A stretch of 64,000 bases of DNA, from positions 1,469,451 through 1,533,450 of the forward strand of contig NZ_CP100355.1 of NCBI RefSeq assembly GCF_024204665.1. The letters run 5' to 3'. The translations under genes and the position numbers were made by a program. A model generated the notes under the pieces. That model was not told the DNA's origin, ran no database searches, and was given only the letters and a program-made list of their open reading frames with translations. Source of the DNA: Natronosalvus rutilus. Its GTDB lineage: Archaea; Halobacteriota; Halobacteria; Halobacteriales; Natrialbaceae. Below are positions 8,590 through 16,934 of this stretch, piece by piece. The first letter of the stretch is position 1. Each line of letters opens with the position of its first letter.

Positions 8590-9186
8590 GTGGCGGTGAC
8601 CAACGCGACCTACACGGCGGGCGACCGGTGTTCGATCGACGACGGGGCGACCGTCGGCTACGGGGTCGACGACGCGTTCGAGCCGACCACGCTGGGCGAC
8701 GACGCGACGATCCGTCGGGGATCGATCGTCTACGGCGACGTCGTCATCGGGAACGACTTCACGACGGGCCACGACGTGCTCGTCCGCGAGGGGACGACGA
8801 TCGGCCACGACGTCCTGCTCGGCACGAAGACCATCGTCGACGGGCGAACCGACATCGGCTCGCACGTGAGCATCCAGTCGGCCGTCTACGTCCCAACAGA
8901 CACGACGATCGGCGACAACGTGTTCGTCGGCCCTGGCGCCGTCCTCACGAACGACCAGTATCCCATCCGAACCGAGGTCGACCTCGAGGGACCGACCATT
9001 GAGGACGGCGCCTCGATCGGGGCGAACGCGACCATCCTCCCCGGGGTCACGATTGGCGAGAACGCGTTCGTCGGGGCGGGGGCGCTGGTGACCGAGGACG
9101 TCCCCCCGAACACGCTCGCGATCGGCGCACCAGCGGAATCGAGAGCCCTCCCGGCACCCCTCGAGGGGCCGAACCGAATCGCATGA
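8590..9186 (+). CDS. Left-handed beta-helix N-acetyltransferase (WbpD-like)
   Basis: The 198-residue protein is built of hexapeptide repeats (for example TIGDNVFVGPGAVLTND, TIEDGASIGANATILPG). These are typical of acyltransferases that acetylate the 3-amino group of UDP-sugars with acetyl-CoA in the WbpD/WlbB branch. The GTG start is supported by GAGGTGA at 8577-8583, six bases ahead. Its stop overlaps the aminotransferase start by four bases. With the next three genes it would form the last step to UDP-2,3-diacetamido-2,3-dideoxy-glucuronic acid, a sugar used in archaeal N-glycans and in bacterial O-antigens. The pathway assignment comes from gene content, not from measured activity. Confidence 0.85.
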   Translation: MAVTNATYTAGDRCSIDDGATVGYGVDDAFEPTTLGDDATIRRGSIVYGDVVIGNDFTTGHDVLVREGTTIGHDVLLGTKTIVDGRTDIGSHVSIQSAVYVPTDTTIGDNVFVGPGAVLTNDQYPIRTEVDLEGPTIEDGASIGANATILPGVTIGENAFVGAGALVTEDVPPNTLAIGAPAESRALPAPLEGPNRIA

Positions 9187-10295
9187 CTGGCGACATCTCC
9201 ATCGCCGACCCCGACCTGGGTGAGGGGGTCTACGATCGGGTGCACGCGATCCTCGAGAGCGGGCAGCTGGCCGACGGCCCCGAAGTTCGCCGCTTCGAGT
9301 CCGAGTTCGCCCGCTACTGCGGCGCCGAGCACAGCGTCGCGACGACGAACGGAACCACGGCACTGGTCACCGCCCTCGAGGCGCTGGGCGTCGAGGCGGG
9401 CGACGCGGTCGTCACGTCGACGTTCTCGTTCGTCGCTAGCGCGAACGCGATCAGGCTGGCTGGAGCGACGCCGGTCTTCGCCGACATCGACCCCGAGACG
9501 TACACGATCGACCCCGACGCCGCCGAGGCGGTCGTGCGCGAGCGCGAGGACGTCGTGGGCATCCTGCCGGTTCATCTCTACGGTCTGCCCGCAGCGATGG
9601 GCCCTCTGTGCGACATCGCCGACGCGCACGACCTGTTCGTCCTCGAGGACGCCTGCCAGGCCCACGGCGCGGCCATCGACGGCGAGCGCGTCGGCAGCCT
9701 CGGGGACGCCGCCTGCTTCTCGTTTTACCCGACGAAGAACATGACGACCGGCGAGGGCGGCATGATCACGACCGACAGCGAGGACGTGGCGAACGCCGCC
9801 GCGAGCTACGTCAACCACGGGCGGGACGTGACCGGAACGCGCGGCTACGATCACGTCTCCCTCGGCGGAAACCACCGCATGACCAGCCTCGCCGCCGCCA
9901 TCGGCCGGGCGCAACTCGAGCGTCTGCCGGACTTCACCGAGGCGAGGCGGGCGAACGCGGCGTACTACAACGATGGGCTGGCCAACGTTCCGGTGGAGAC
10001 GCCGACCGTTCCCGACGGGATGACCCACGTCTACCACCAGTACACCGTCGCGGCGGACGACCGGGACGACCTCGCCGCCTGGCTCGAAGAACGCGGAATC
10101 GGGACGGGCGTCTACTACCCGACGCCGATCCACCGCCAACCGGCCTACGAGACGGTGAGTACGGCCGCAGCGACGCTGCCCAACGCCGAACGGGCTGCCG
10201 ATCGCGTGCTGTCGCTGCCCGTTCACCCGAACCTCGAGCCCGCCGAACGCGAGCGGGTCGTCGAGGCGATCACCGACTACTTTGACTCACAATGA
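9183..10295 (+). CDS. DegT/DnrJ/EryC1/StrS aminotransferase (WbpE-like)
   Basis: This 370-residue PLP enzyme of the sugar aminotransferase family has the substrate-binding start GPEVRRFESEFARYCGAEH, the cofactor pocket NGTTALVTALEALG, the Asp in VLEDACQAHGA and the Schiff-base lysine K185 in FYPTKNMTTGEGG. Its likely job is to transaminate the 3-keto-UDP-sugar made by the next gene, with glutamate as donor. ATGA overlaps join it to both neighbours, so translation is coupled. The length is normal for the family and no key residue is missing. Confidence 0.9.
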   Translation: MTGDISIADPDLGEGVYDRVHAILESGQLADGPEVRRFESEFARYCGAEHSVATTNGTTALVTALEALGVEAGDAVVTSTFSFVASANAIRLAGATPVFADIDPETYTIDPDAAEAVVREREDVVGILPVHLYGLPAAMGPLCDIADAHDLFVLEDACQAHGAAIDGERVGSLGDAACFSFYPTKNMTTGEGGMITTDSEDVANAAASYVNHGRDVTGTRGYDHVSLGGNHRMTSLAAAIGRAQLERLPDFTEARRANAAYYNDGLANVPVETPTVPDGMTHVYHQYTVAADDRDDLAAWLEERGIGTGVYYPTPIHRQPAYETVSTAAATLPNAERAADRVLSLPVHPNLEPAERERVVEAITDYFDSQ

Positions 10296-11278
10296 CTCGA
10301 CAGACTACTTCGACGGAGACGGTACGGGCCGGCGTCATCGGCGTCGGTTCGATGGGAGAGAACCACGTGCGCGTCTACAGCGAGTGCCGGGATGTCGACC
10401 TCGTCGGCGTCAGCGACCTGGACGAGGCGCTCGCGGAGACGGTCGCGGCTCGCTACGGCACCGCCGCCGTGCCGATGGACGACCTGCTCGCGACGTGTGA
10501 CGTCGTCACCGTCGCAGTGCCGACCCACGCCCACTACGAGACGGTCTCGGCGTGTCTCGAGGCCGGCGTGCACGTGCTGGTCGAGAAGCCGATCGCCGAA
10601 ACCGTCGAACAAGGCCGTGCCCTCGCACGAAAGGCCAAGGAGGCCGACCTCGTCCTGCAGGTCGGTCACGTCGAGCGCTTCAACCCGGCCGTCGACACCC
10701 TCGAGTCGGTCATCGCCGACCTGGACGTGATCGCCGTCGAAGCCGAGCGTCTCGGCCCGCCGATCGACCGCACGGCGACCGACGGCGTCGTCCTCGACCT
10801 GATGATCCACGACATCGACGTCGTCGGCTCGCTGCTCGAGTCCCGTCCCGAGGTGGTCTCGGCGACGAGCACCGACGACGGGCAGTACGCGACGGCGACG
10901 ATGACGGCCGACGACGTGATCGTCTCGCTGACCGCCAGTCGCCGCACCCAGAAGAAGGTGCGACGGCTCACGGTGACCGCCAGCGAGTGCCTCGTCGAGG
11001 TCGACTACCTCCAGCAGTCGGTGTTGATCCACCGGGATTCGTACCCCGAGTACGTCACCGACGAGGGGACGAACCGCCACCGCCACGAGAGCGTCGTCGA
11101 ACGCCCGCGCGTCGAGAACGGCGAACCGCTCAAGCGCGAACTCGAGTCGTTCGTCGACGCCGTGCGAAACGGTGACGAGCCGGTAGTCACTGGCGAAGAC
11201 GGCGTGGCCGCCCTCGAGATGGTCGAGCGAATCGACCGGTTCGTCGCTGACGAGGATCAGGAGGTGGTCGCTCGATGA
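10292..11278 (+). CDS. Gfo/Idh/MocA oxidoreductase (WbpB-like)
   Basis: The protein has 328 residues. The Rossmann motif GVIGVGSMGENH lies at about 14-25 and the Gfo/Idh signature VLVEKPIAET at 96-105, with the EKP lysine at 99. A C-terminal beta-sheet domain contains LMIHDIDVVGSLL. Enzymes of this type oxidise carbon 3 of UDP-GlcNAc uronic acid, preparing it for transamination. It overlaps the genes before and after by four bases each. Family and context agree well; the exact substrate is inferred. Confidence 0.88.
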   Translation: MTRQTTSTETVRAGVIGVGSMGENHVRVYSECRDVDLVGVSDLDEALAETVAARYGTAAVPMDDLLATCDVVTVAVPTHAHYETVSACLEAGVHVLVEKPIAETVEQGRALARKAKEADLVLQVGHVERFNPAVDTLESVIADLDVIAVEAERLGPPIDRTATDGVVLDLMIHDIDVVGSLLESRPEVVSATSTDDGQYATATMTADDVIVSLTASRRTQKKVRRLTVTASECLVEVDYLQQSVLIHRDSYPEYVTDEGTNRHRHESVVERPRVENGEPLKRELESFVDAVRNGDEPVVTGEDGVAALEMVERIDRFVADEDQEVVAR

Positions 11279-12765
11279 GTCGGGCAACGACGGCCCTGTA
11301 TGGCGGGCCGGACGACGAACCCGCAAGGCGACGAGCGCTGACGAACGGGTCGGTACCGGTCGCGGTCTACGGTCTCGGCAAGATGGGACTCCCGCTCGCC
11401 GCGGTCTTCGCCGAGGGGACGGGCGCCGTCACCGGCGTGGACATCGATCCCGCGGTCGTCGAGTCGGTGAACGGTGGCCGGAGCCACGTCGGTGGCGAAC
11501 CCGGTCTCGACGACCTGGTCGCCGAACAGGTCTCGCGGGGTCGACTGCGGGCGACGACCGACGGGGCTGCTGCCGCCAGCGAGGCGCGCGTCCACGTGAT
11601 CATCGTTCCGACGCTGATCACCGACGACGACGAACCGGACCTCTCGACCATCGAGGCGGTTCTCGAGGACGTCGCCAGCGGCCTCGAGCCAGGCGACCTC
11701 GTAATCGCGGAGTCCACGTTGCCGCCGGGCACCTGCCGGGACGTCATCGCCCCTCACCTGGCGGAGCGAAGCGGCCTCGAGTCCGGCTCCTTCGGCGTCG
11801 CGTTCTGCCCCGAGCGGACCGCCTCGGGAACGGCCCTGCGGGACATCCGCGGGCAGTACCCGAAGGTCGTCGGCGGCGTCGACGAGGCGAGCGGGCGGGC
11901 GGCCGCGCTGGTCTACGACGAACTCTCGGCCAACGCGGTTCACCTGGTCTCGGACGCGACGACGGCGGAAGCCGTCAAGGTGTTCGAGGGGGTCTACCGC
12001 GACGTCAACATCGCACTGGCGAACCAGCTCGCGGGCACCGCCGACGACCTCGGGATCTCGGTGCGCGAGGCGATCGAAACGGCCAACCACATTCCGATGT
12101 GTCACCTGCACGACCCGGGTCCGGGTGTCGGCGGGCACTGCATCCCCTACTATCCGCACTTCCTGCTCGCCCAGACCGAGGCCCCGCTCTCGATGGTCGA
12201 ACTGGGCCGCGAGGTCAATCGCGAGATGCCCGCGCGCACGGTGTCGATGCTCGAGGCGGCGCTCAATGATTCGGGTACGGACGAAAGCGAACGCGATAGC
12301 CACGGGGAGGAACCCGCCGGCAGCCTCGAGGACGCCACGGTCCTCGTCTTCGGGTTCACCTACCGACCGGGCGTCGAGGAGACCCGGGCTTCCCCCGCGA
12401 TCGGAGTCGTCGAGTCCCTCCGCGAGCGCGGTGCCGAGGTTTGGGGGTGTGACCCGCTGGTCAACCCGGCCGACTTCGGCGCTCGATCGATCGACGTCGA
12501 GGACCTGGTGTCGGGGCCGACGTTCGACGCGGCGATCCTCGTCACGCCCCAGGACGCCTTCGAGCGTATCCCGTGGGCCGACCTCGAGCCGATGGTGGTC
12601 CTCGACGGCCGAGACGTGCTCTCGTTGTCGAACACGGACCACCGTGTCGTCACGCTCGGCGGTGCGCGCGACGGTCGGCCGACGGTCATCGACGGCGACG
12701 TGCCGACCGAAACCGACACCTCGACGATCGGCCGTCCGGCGACGTTCGACGCAACCGGGCGGTAA
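11275..12765 (+). CDS. UDP-N-acetyl-glucosamine/mannosamine 6-dehydrogenase (WbpA/WecC-like)
   Basis: The 496-residue product is a UDP-glucose/GDP-mannose dehydrogenase family enzyme. The NAD site VYGLGKMGLPLA lies near 31-42. FCPERT lies in the middle, and the catalytic cysteine C289 is in GVGGHCIPYYPHF. The C-terminal UDP-binding part has FGFTYRPGVEETRASPA. It should oxidise the C6 hydroxyl of a UDP-N-acetylhexosamine twice, giving the uronic acid. An Asp/Ser-rich stretch of about 20 residues (SGTDESERDSHGEEPAG) is inserted before the last domain. As the last gene of the operon it supplies the first substrate of the route. Confidence 0.88.
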   Translation: MSRATTALYGGPDDEPARRRALTNGSVPVAVYGLGKMGLPLAAVFAEGTGAVTGVDIDPAVVESVNGGRSHVGGEPGLDDLVAEQVSRGRLRATTDGAAAASEARVHVIIVPTLITDDDEPDLSTIEAVLEDVASGLEPGDLVIAESTLPPGTCRDVIAPHLAERSGLESGSFGVAFCPERTASGTALRDIRGQYPKVVGGVDEASGRAAALVYDELSANAVHLVSDATTAEAVKVFEGVYRDVNIALANQLAGTADDLGISVREAIETANHIPMCHLHDPGPGVGGHCIPYYPHFLLAQTEAPLSMVELGREVNREMPARTVSMLEAALNDSGTDESERDSHGEEPAGSLEDATVLVFGFTYRPGVEETRASPAIGVVESLRERGAEVWGCDPLVNPADFGARSIDVEDLVSGPTFDAAILVTPQDAFERIPWADLEPMVVLDGRDVLSLSNTDHRVVTLGGARDGRPTVIDGDVPTETDTSTIGRPATFDATGR

Positions 12766-12890
12766 CCCCCACTTCTCGTCGGTCGAGAGCGCCGACAGCT
12801 ACTGGTTAGCCGATCGCGAACAGGTCGAGAAGGACCGATTAGTCGACCGCGAGCGACCGTAGCCAGTCCCGACCGGCTGGAAGTCGCAGA

Positions 12891-12899
12891 ATAACGAAA
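12891..12899 (+). promoter_or_regulatory. ATAACGAAA, weak variant of the shared upstream element
   Basis: Two bases differ from ATAACAAAG. It lies about 93 nt before the GTG of the phosphodiesterase-like gene, in the same orientation. Alone it would not be notable. Confidence 0.2.
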
Positions 12900-12991
12900 C
12901 CACCGCTAGTCGTCCGTGTGCGCATGAACGAACTGTTCGCGCTCGAGCGGGTCGTCGGCCGGCGCGCGGTCTCGCCCTCGAGGGATCGGCA

Positions 12992-14497
12992 GTGGTCGCT
13001 GTGAAGACCGTCGTCTTCGCGTTCGAGGGCGTGACGAATCGACACCTCGAGCGCTTCGCCGACGCGATGCCGACCGTTTCCGGTCTCCAAACCCGCGGCG
13101 TTTCGGGGTCGCTCGAGTCGACCGTCCCGGCCAGTCCGGCGAGCGCCTGGACGTCGCTGCTGACGGGGACCGACCCGAGTTACCACGGCGTCTTCGACGA
13201 CGTCGTTCGCGAACATTATCCCAACGGCGAGCGCCGGCCAGCCTCCGCGGTCAATGTCCGTCGGCCGACCCTCTGGGCATACCTCTCAGGCGAAGGGGCC
13301 TCCACGGTGGCCTGCGGGTTCCCGATGACCGACCCACCGGGGCCGGTGACCGGCGTCGTGGTTCCTGGACGACGCTCCACAGGGCCGACCGGCGGCCCTA
13401 CATCGGGTGCCCCCGTGGACGCGAGACTCCCGTCCGGTTCACCCGGTTCGCCGTGGACGCTCCGGGACCTCGAGGACCCAGCCGAGGTGCCGACGCTCCT
13501 CGAAACGAGACGTCGCCTCGCCTGCGACCTGCTCGACGGCGAGCCCTGGGAACTGGCACTCGTCCACGTTCCGGTCGCCGATTCGGACCTCCTCGGGGCC
13601 GTCGACGCGGACGCAGGCGACCGCGCCCTCGAGGCCGCGTGCCGGGCCGCAGATCGACTCGTTCAGGACGTCCTCGAGGTCACTCCCGAAGAATCGACTG
13701 TCATCGGGTGTTCGCCGCTCGGCGTCGAGCGCTCGCGAGGGTATCGCGTCCACGTCAACGAGGTGCTCGCCGATCACGACCTGCTCGAGCGGGGAGCGCG
13801 AGACTGCCGGTGGCGACCCGGTGTCCTTGAATCGGTGCTCAGAGTCGTTTCTGGGGCGCTCGGTGGCGGTTTTCACGCGAGCAGGAAGGACGCCGATGGG
13901 TACCGGTGGGCGACCTCGGAGGCGTTCTTCCCGAGCCAGACCAGTGCGGGCATCCGTCTCAACGTCGCCGGCCGGGAGCGCTACGGTCGGGTCGTCAACT
14001 CGACGTACGAGGAGACCCGCTCGCGGGTGCTCGAGGCGCTGGTCGACCTCGCGGATCCGCGGGGGAACCCCGCCCTCGAGTTCGCCTGTCGACGCGAGCA
14101 CCTCTACGAGGGACCGTTCGCCCGCGAGGCGCCCGACATCCTCGTCTCAACGGCGGGGACGGACTGCACGGTGTCGGCCGCTCCCGCGGAGCGACAGTTC
14201 ACGCGGCTCGAGGGCGTGACGCGAACAGACGCCGGGACGTTCTTCGCGTCAGGGCCGTCGATCCGGAAGTCCCCGGAATCGGTTTGTCTCACCGCCGCGG
14301 ACGTCGCGCCGCTGGTGATGGCGACGCTGGGCCGTCCGATTCCCAATCTGATGACCGGACGCGATCCATCGGCGCTGACGACCGCTCCCGTCGGCTACGG
14401 CACGTACGCGAACGTCGCTCATGGCACGGCCTGCGACGACCCCACGTTCGACGACGCGCGCCTGGGGGAGCGCCTCGAGGAATTCGATTATCGCTAG
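12992..14497 (+). CDS. Alkaline-phosphatase-superfamily protein lacking the metal site (probable pseudoenzyme)
   Basis: This 501-residue protein aligns over its length with the phosphodiesterase-like protein at 18230-19825. Shared landmarks include SxWxSLLTGxDPxxHGxFD, WELALVHVP and ADVAPLVMATLGRPIP. Yet the catalytic positions differ. The first Asp (GLDG in the paralogue) is Glu12 (AFEG). The nucleophile Thr aligns with Pro49. The DxxxH pair is replaced in PVADSDL near 195-200. The SDHG motif is GCSPLG at 239-244, and the SHRPEG histidine becomes RTDAG. With every metal ligand changed, hydrolysis of phosphodiesters is unlikely; a binding or scaffolding role is my inference. GTG start; a second GTG lies nine bases on. 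Confidence 0.8.
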   Translation: MVAVKTVVFAFEGVTNRHLERFADAMPTVSGLQTRGVSGSLESTVPASPASAWTSLLTGTDPSYHGVFDDVVREHYPNGERRPASAVNVRRPTLWAYLSGEGASTVACGFPMTDPPGPVTGVVVPGRRSTGPTGGPTSGAPVDARLPSGSPGSPWTLRDLEDPAEVPTLLETRRRLACDLLDGEPWELALVHVPVADSDLLGAVDADAGDRALEAACRAADRLVQDVLEVTPEESTVIGCSPLGVERSRGYRVHVNEVLADHDLLERGARDCRWRPGVLESVLRVVSGALGGGFHASRKDADGYRWATSEAFFPSQTSAGIRLNVAGRERYGRVVNSTYEETRSRVLEALVDLADPRGNPALEFACRREHLYEGPFAREAPDILVSTAGTDCTVSAAPAERQFTRLEGVTRTDAGTFFASGPSIRKSPESVCLTAADVAPLVMATLGRPIPNLMTGRDPSALTTAPVGYGTYANVAHGTACDDPTFDDARLGERLEEFDYR

Positions 14498-14531
14498 TCT
14501 CGCTCGAGGCCGAGGTATCCTGCCCGTCGAA

Positions 14532-15278
14532 CTACCGGCCGCCCGCCTCGAACGCCTCGAGCGCGTCCTCGGTCACGCCTTCCCGAGAGAGCAGCGTCAG
14601 GAGATCGTCGGGTTCAATCTCGGTATCGCCCCGAGGAGTCAACACGGCGTCGTCGCGTTCGATGGCGATCACGAGCACGTCGTCTGCGAGGACGCCCTCC
14701 CTGGCGGCGCGCTCGAGCGAGAGTCCCGCGATGGGGGCCGATTCGGCGACGGTCACCTCGACGACCTCGGCGCCGCCGGTCAGGCTGATGTAATCGGAGA
14801 GCGGCTGTGGCGTCCGGTCGTCGGGGCCGAAGGGGCGATAGGCCTGGTAGTGTTCGGCCTGGAGCAAGTCCTCGTCCTCGATGTCGATCCCGAGGGAGGC
14901 GATCTCGCGGGCGATTCGGCGCAGGTCGTTCGTGTCCGTGCCGACGGCGAGCACGTGGAGGTTTCGCCGGCCGGTCATGAGCTCGCGGACGTTGATCACG
15001 CCAGGAATCAGTCGCACCTGGTGGGCCATGCGCTCGCGGTCGTCGACCGGGGCGTTACAGAGGTAGAGATTACGTAACCGCCCGTCGCCACGCTCGAAGT
15101 CGACGTTGGCGTGATAGCCCTCGATCACGCCCGCCTCCTCGAGTTGCCCGATTCGGTTGCGGATCGTCGCCGCCGAAACGCCCACCTCGTCGGCGATCAT
15201 CGGCGCCGAGATGGACCGCGCGTCCTCCATGAGGGCGTGGATGATGCGCCTGTTGACGTCGTCCAGACGGATGTCCAT
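14532..15278 (-). CDS. Lrp/AsnC-type regulator with C-terminal TrkA-C (RCK_C) domain
   Basis: The 248-residue chain begins with the AsnC helix-turn-helix (1-50; LDDVNRRIIHALMEDARS, then VSAATIRNRIGQLEEAGVI). It continues with an RAM-like sensor (about 55-130) and ends with a TrkA-C domain (about 165-240; VVEVTVAESAPIAGLSLERAA and EPDDLLTLLSREG). Haloarchaea have several regulators of this mix; TrkA-C often senses ions or nucleotides and is linked with K+ transport. No transporter is adjacent, so the target is unknown. The start ATG at 15278 fits the domain edge. Confidence 0.88.
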   Translation of the reverse strand: MDIRLDDVNRRIIHALMEDARSISAPMIADEVGVSAATIRNRIGQLEEAGVIEGYHANVDFERGDGRLRNLYLCNAPVDDRERMAHQVRLIPGVINVRELMTGRRNLHVLAVGTDTNDLRRIAREIASLGIDIEDEDLLQAEHYQAYRPFGPDDRTPQPLSDYISLTGGAEVVEVTVAESAPIAGLSLERAAREGVLADDVLVIAIERDDAVLTPRGDTEIEPDDLLTLLSREGVTEDALEAFEAGGR

Positions 15279-15330
15279 ACGGTCCGTTCACGCGACAGTA
15301 TTAAGGAGACTGCGTTTCGCTTCCTCGAGT

Positions 15331-15534
15331 TCAGTCGATGGGGTACTCGACGATCTCGTCGTGATCACAGTGGGGACACCGACTCGTCTTCGGGTCGACT
15401 GTCGTTCCGCAGTTACGACACTCGTAGACGACCGTCGTCGGCCCGTCCACGTTGGCGCCCCGTGGCGCGTCAGGTGACTCCGGCTCGGCGTCTGTCCCCG
15501 GCAGAAGTCCAGTGAATATATCGGAGAGTGACAT
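15331..15534 (-). CDS. Small zinc-ribbon protein
   Basis: This 67-residue protein ends in a zinc ribbon with C39/C42 (CRNC) and C53/C56 (CPHC), followed by DHDEIVEYPID. The first 30 residues are Pro/Asp-rich and probably disordered, after a short MSLSDIFTGLLPG helix. Such ribbons are widespread in haloarchaea without known function. It lies on the same strand as the Lrp-type regulator, 52 bp upstream of it, and could share its message. Confidence 0.75.
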   Translation of the reverse strand: MSLSDIFTGLLPGTDAEPESPDAPRGANVDGPTTVVYECRNCGTTVDPKTSRCPHCDHDEIVEYPID

Positions 15535-15792
15535 TGATCGTCCTGACAGCCGCTTCTATGTTCACCAGTATAAGCGTTTCGTCGACTATCGATAGGTGGT
15601 ATATATATGACGTTGTTGGAACCGAAATCCTGGCGCGCTCGAGTTCGTTAACCGGCCCGGGTGTGACTCACGTCTGACGGACGTCGCTCGACGCTCGGAG
15701 GCAACGGGCCCGTCTCGAGTCGCGTCTGGTCGGGCCCGAAACCGAGGGCAACTCGATCCAGGCTGGCAACCGCATCGAGACGAAGGCCGTTC

Positions 15793-15801
15793 CTAACAAA
15801 G
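15793..15801 (+). promoter_or_regulatory. CTAACAAAG element before the GT4 gene
   Basis: One base differs from ATAACAAAG. It ends 27 nt before the ATG of the glycosyltransferase gene, in the same orientation. Confidence 0.35.
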
Positions 15802-15827
15802 CACGTTCCCGGTGGTCTCTCGGCCGA

Positions 15828-16793
15828 ATGGACGTACTCACGCTGACGAACGCCGCCGACGCGCCGTTTTTGAACCAGCAACAGGCTGCCCTCGAGCGCC
15901 GTGGCGTTCGATTCGAGACGCTGTCGGTCGCCGGGGACGCGATCGGCGAGAACGCTCGAGGGCCGCTCGAGTACCTCCGCTTCTTTCGGACAGTACGCCA
16001 CGAACTCCGACGGGGAAGTTACGACCTGATCCACGCCCACTACGGGCTCACGGCCCCGATGGCGCTCGCCCAGCGACGGGTGCCGGTCGTCTGCTCGCTC
16101 TGGGGATCGGACGTCCACGGCCCCGTCGCTCCCGTGAGTCGGACCTGTGCACCCTTCTGTGACGCCGTGATCGTCATGTCCGAGGCGATGGCCGACGCGC
16201 TCGGTCGAGCGTGTCGCGTGATCCCCGACGGCGTCGACCTCGAGACCTTCCGGCCGGGGTCGCAGGCGGCCGCCCGTGATCGCGTCGGCTGGCCCACCGA
16301 CGAGCACGCGGTTCTGTTCCCCTACGCGCCCGACCGGTCGGTGAAGAACTACCCGCGGGCGAAACGGATCGTCGACCGCGTCGACAGTCGACTCGAGCGC
16401 CCCGTCTCCCTGCGGACGATTTCGGGCGTCGACCACGACGAGATGCCCCACTACATGAACGCCGCCGACGCCCTCCTGCTAACCTCTCACAGCGAGGGCT
16501 CGCCTAACGCTGTCAAGGAGGCGATGGCCTGCGACCTCCCGATAGTCTCCGTCGACGTCGGTGACGTCCGTGAGCGCCTCGAGGGCGTCTCCCCGTCGTG
16601 CGTGGCCGATGCGGACGACGTCCTGGTCGACGAACTGGCGTCGATCCTCGAGTCGGGCGCCCGGTCGAACGGCCGCAGGGCCGCCCGCGAAGTGAGCCTG
16701 GAGCGGACGACCGACGCCGTCCTCGAGGTCTACGAGTCAGTGACGGGGCTCGAGCGAGTAGATCAGCGGCGAACGCGAGTGACGCGGTCCTGA
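15828..16793 (+). CDS. Glycosyltransferase family 4 (GT-B)
   Basis: The protein has 321 residues, somewhat short for GT4 (usually 350-400). The N-terminal domain has DLIHAHYGLTAPMALAQ and VVCSLWGSDVHG. The C-terminal donor-binding domain has RVIPDGVDLETFRPG, then MPHYMNAADALLLTSHSEGSPNAVKEAMAC, where E (EGSPNAVKEA) is the usual nucleotide-sugar ligand. It would transfer a sugar from an NDP donor to a lipid-linked or polysaccharide acceptor at the cytoplasmic side. It stands alone, between a zinc-ribbon gene and a deacetylase, in the surface-polysaccharide zone. Confidence 0.88.
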   Translation: MDVLTLTNAADAPFLNQQQAALERRGVRFETLSVAGDAIGENARGPLEYLRFFRTVRHELRRGSYDLIHAHYGLTAPMALAQRRVPVVCSLWGSDVHGPVAPVSRTCAPFCDAVIVMSEAMADALGRACRVIPDGVDLETFRPGSQAAARDRVGWPTDEHAVLFPYAPDRSVKNYPRAKRIVDRVDSRLERPVSLRTISGVDHDEMPHYMNAADALLLTSHSEGSPNAVKEAMACDLPIVSVDVGDVRERLEGVSPSCVADADDVLVDELASILESGARSNGRRAAREVSLERTTDAVLEVYESVTGLERVDQRRTRVTRS

Positions 16794-16934
16794 GCACAGG
16801 CAATCGTAGACCCGTAAGCGGCCCCTACCGAAAATCTACACTATCGTTTCTATAGTTATAACCAGAATATCATCGACAGGTCGTCCGAACCACGGGAACG
16901 GCGTCGTCGCCCCGCTTTCGCTCGCAGACCTGAA

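Noticed and set aside
8486-8599. 37-codon leader frame overlapping the acetyltransferase start
   Set aside because: No ribosome site and an Arg/Thr-rich translation; the overlap with the GTG start that has a clear ribosome site argues against it.
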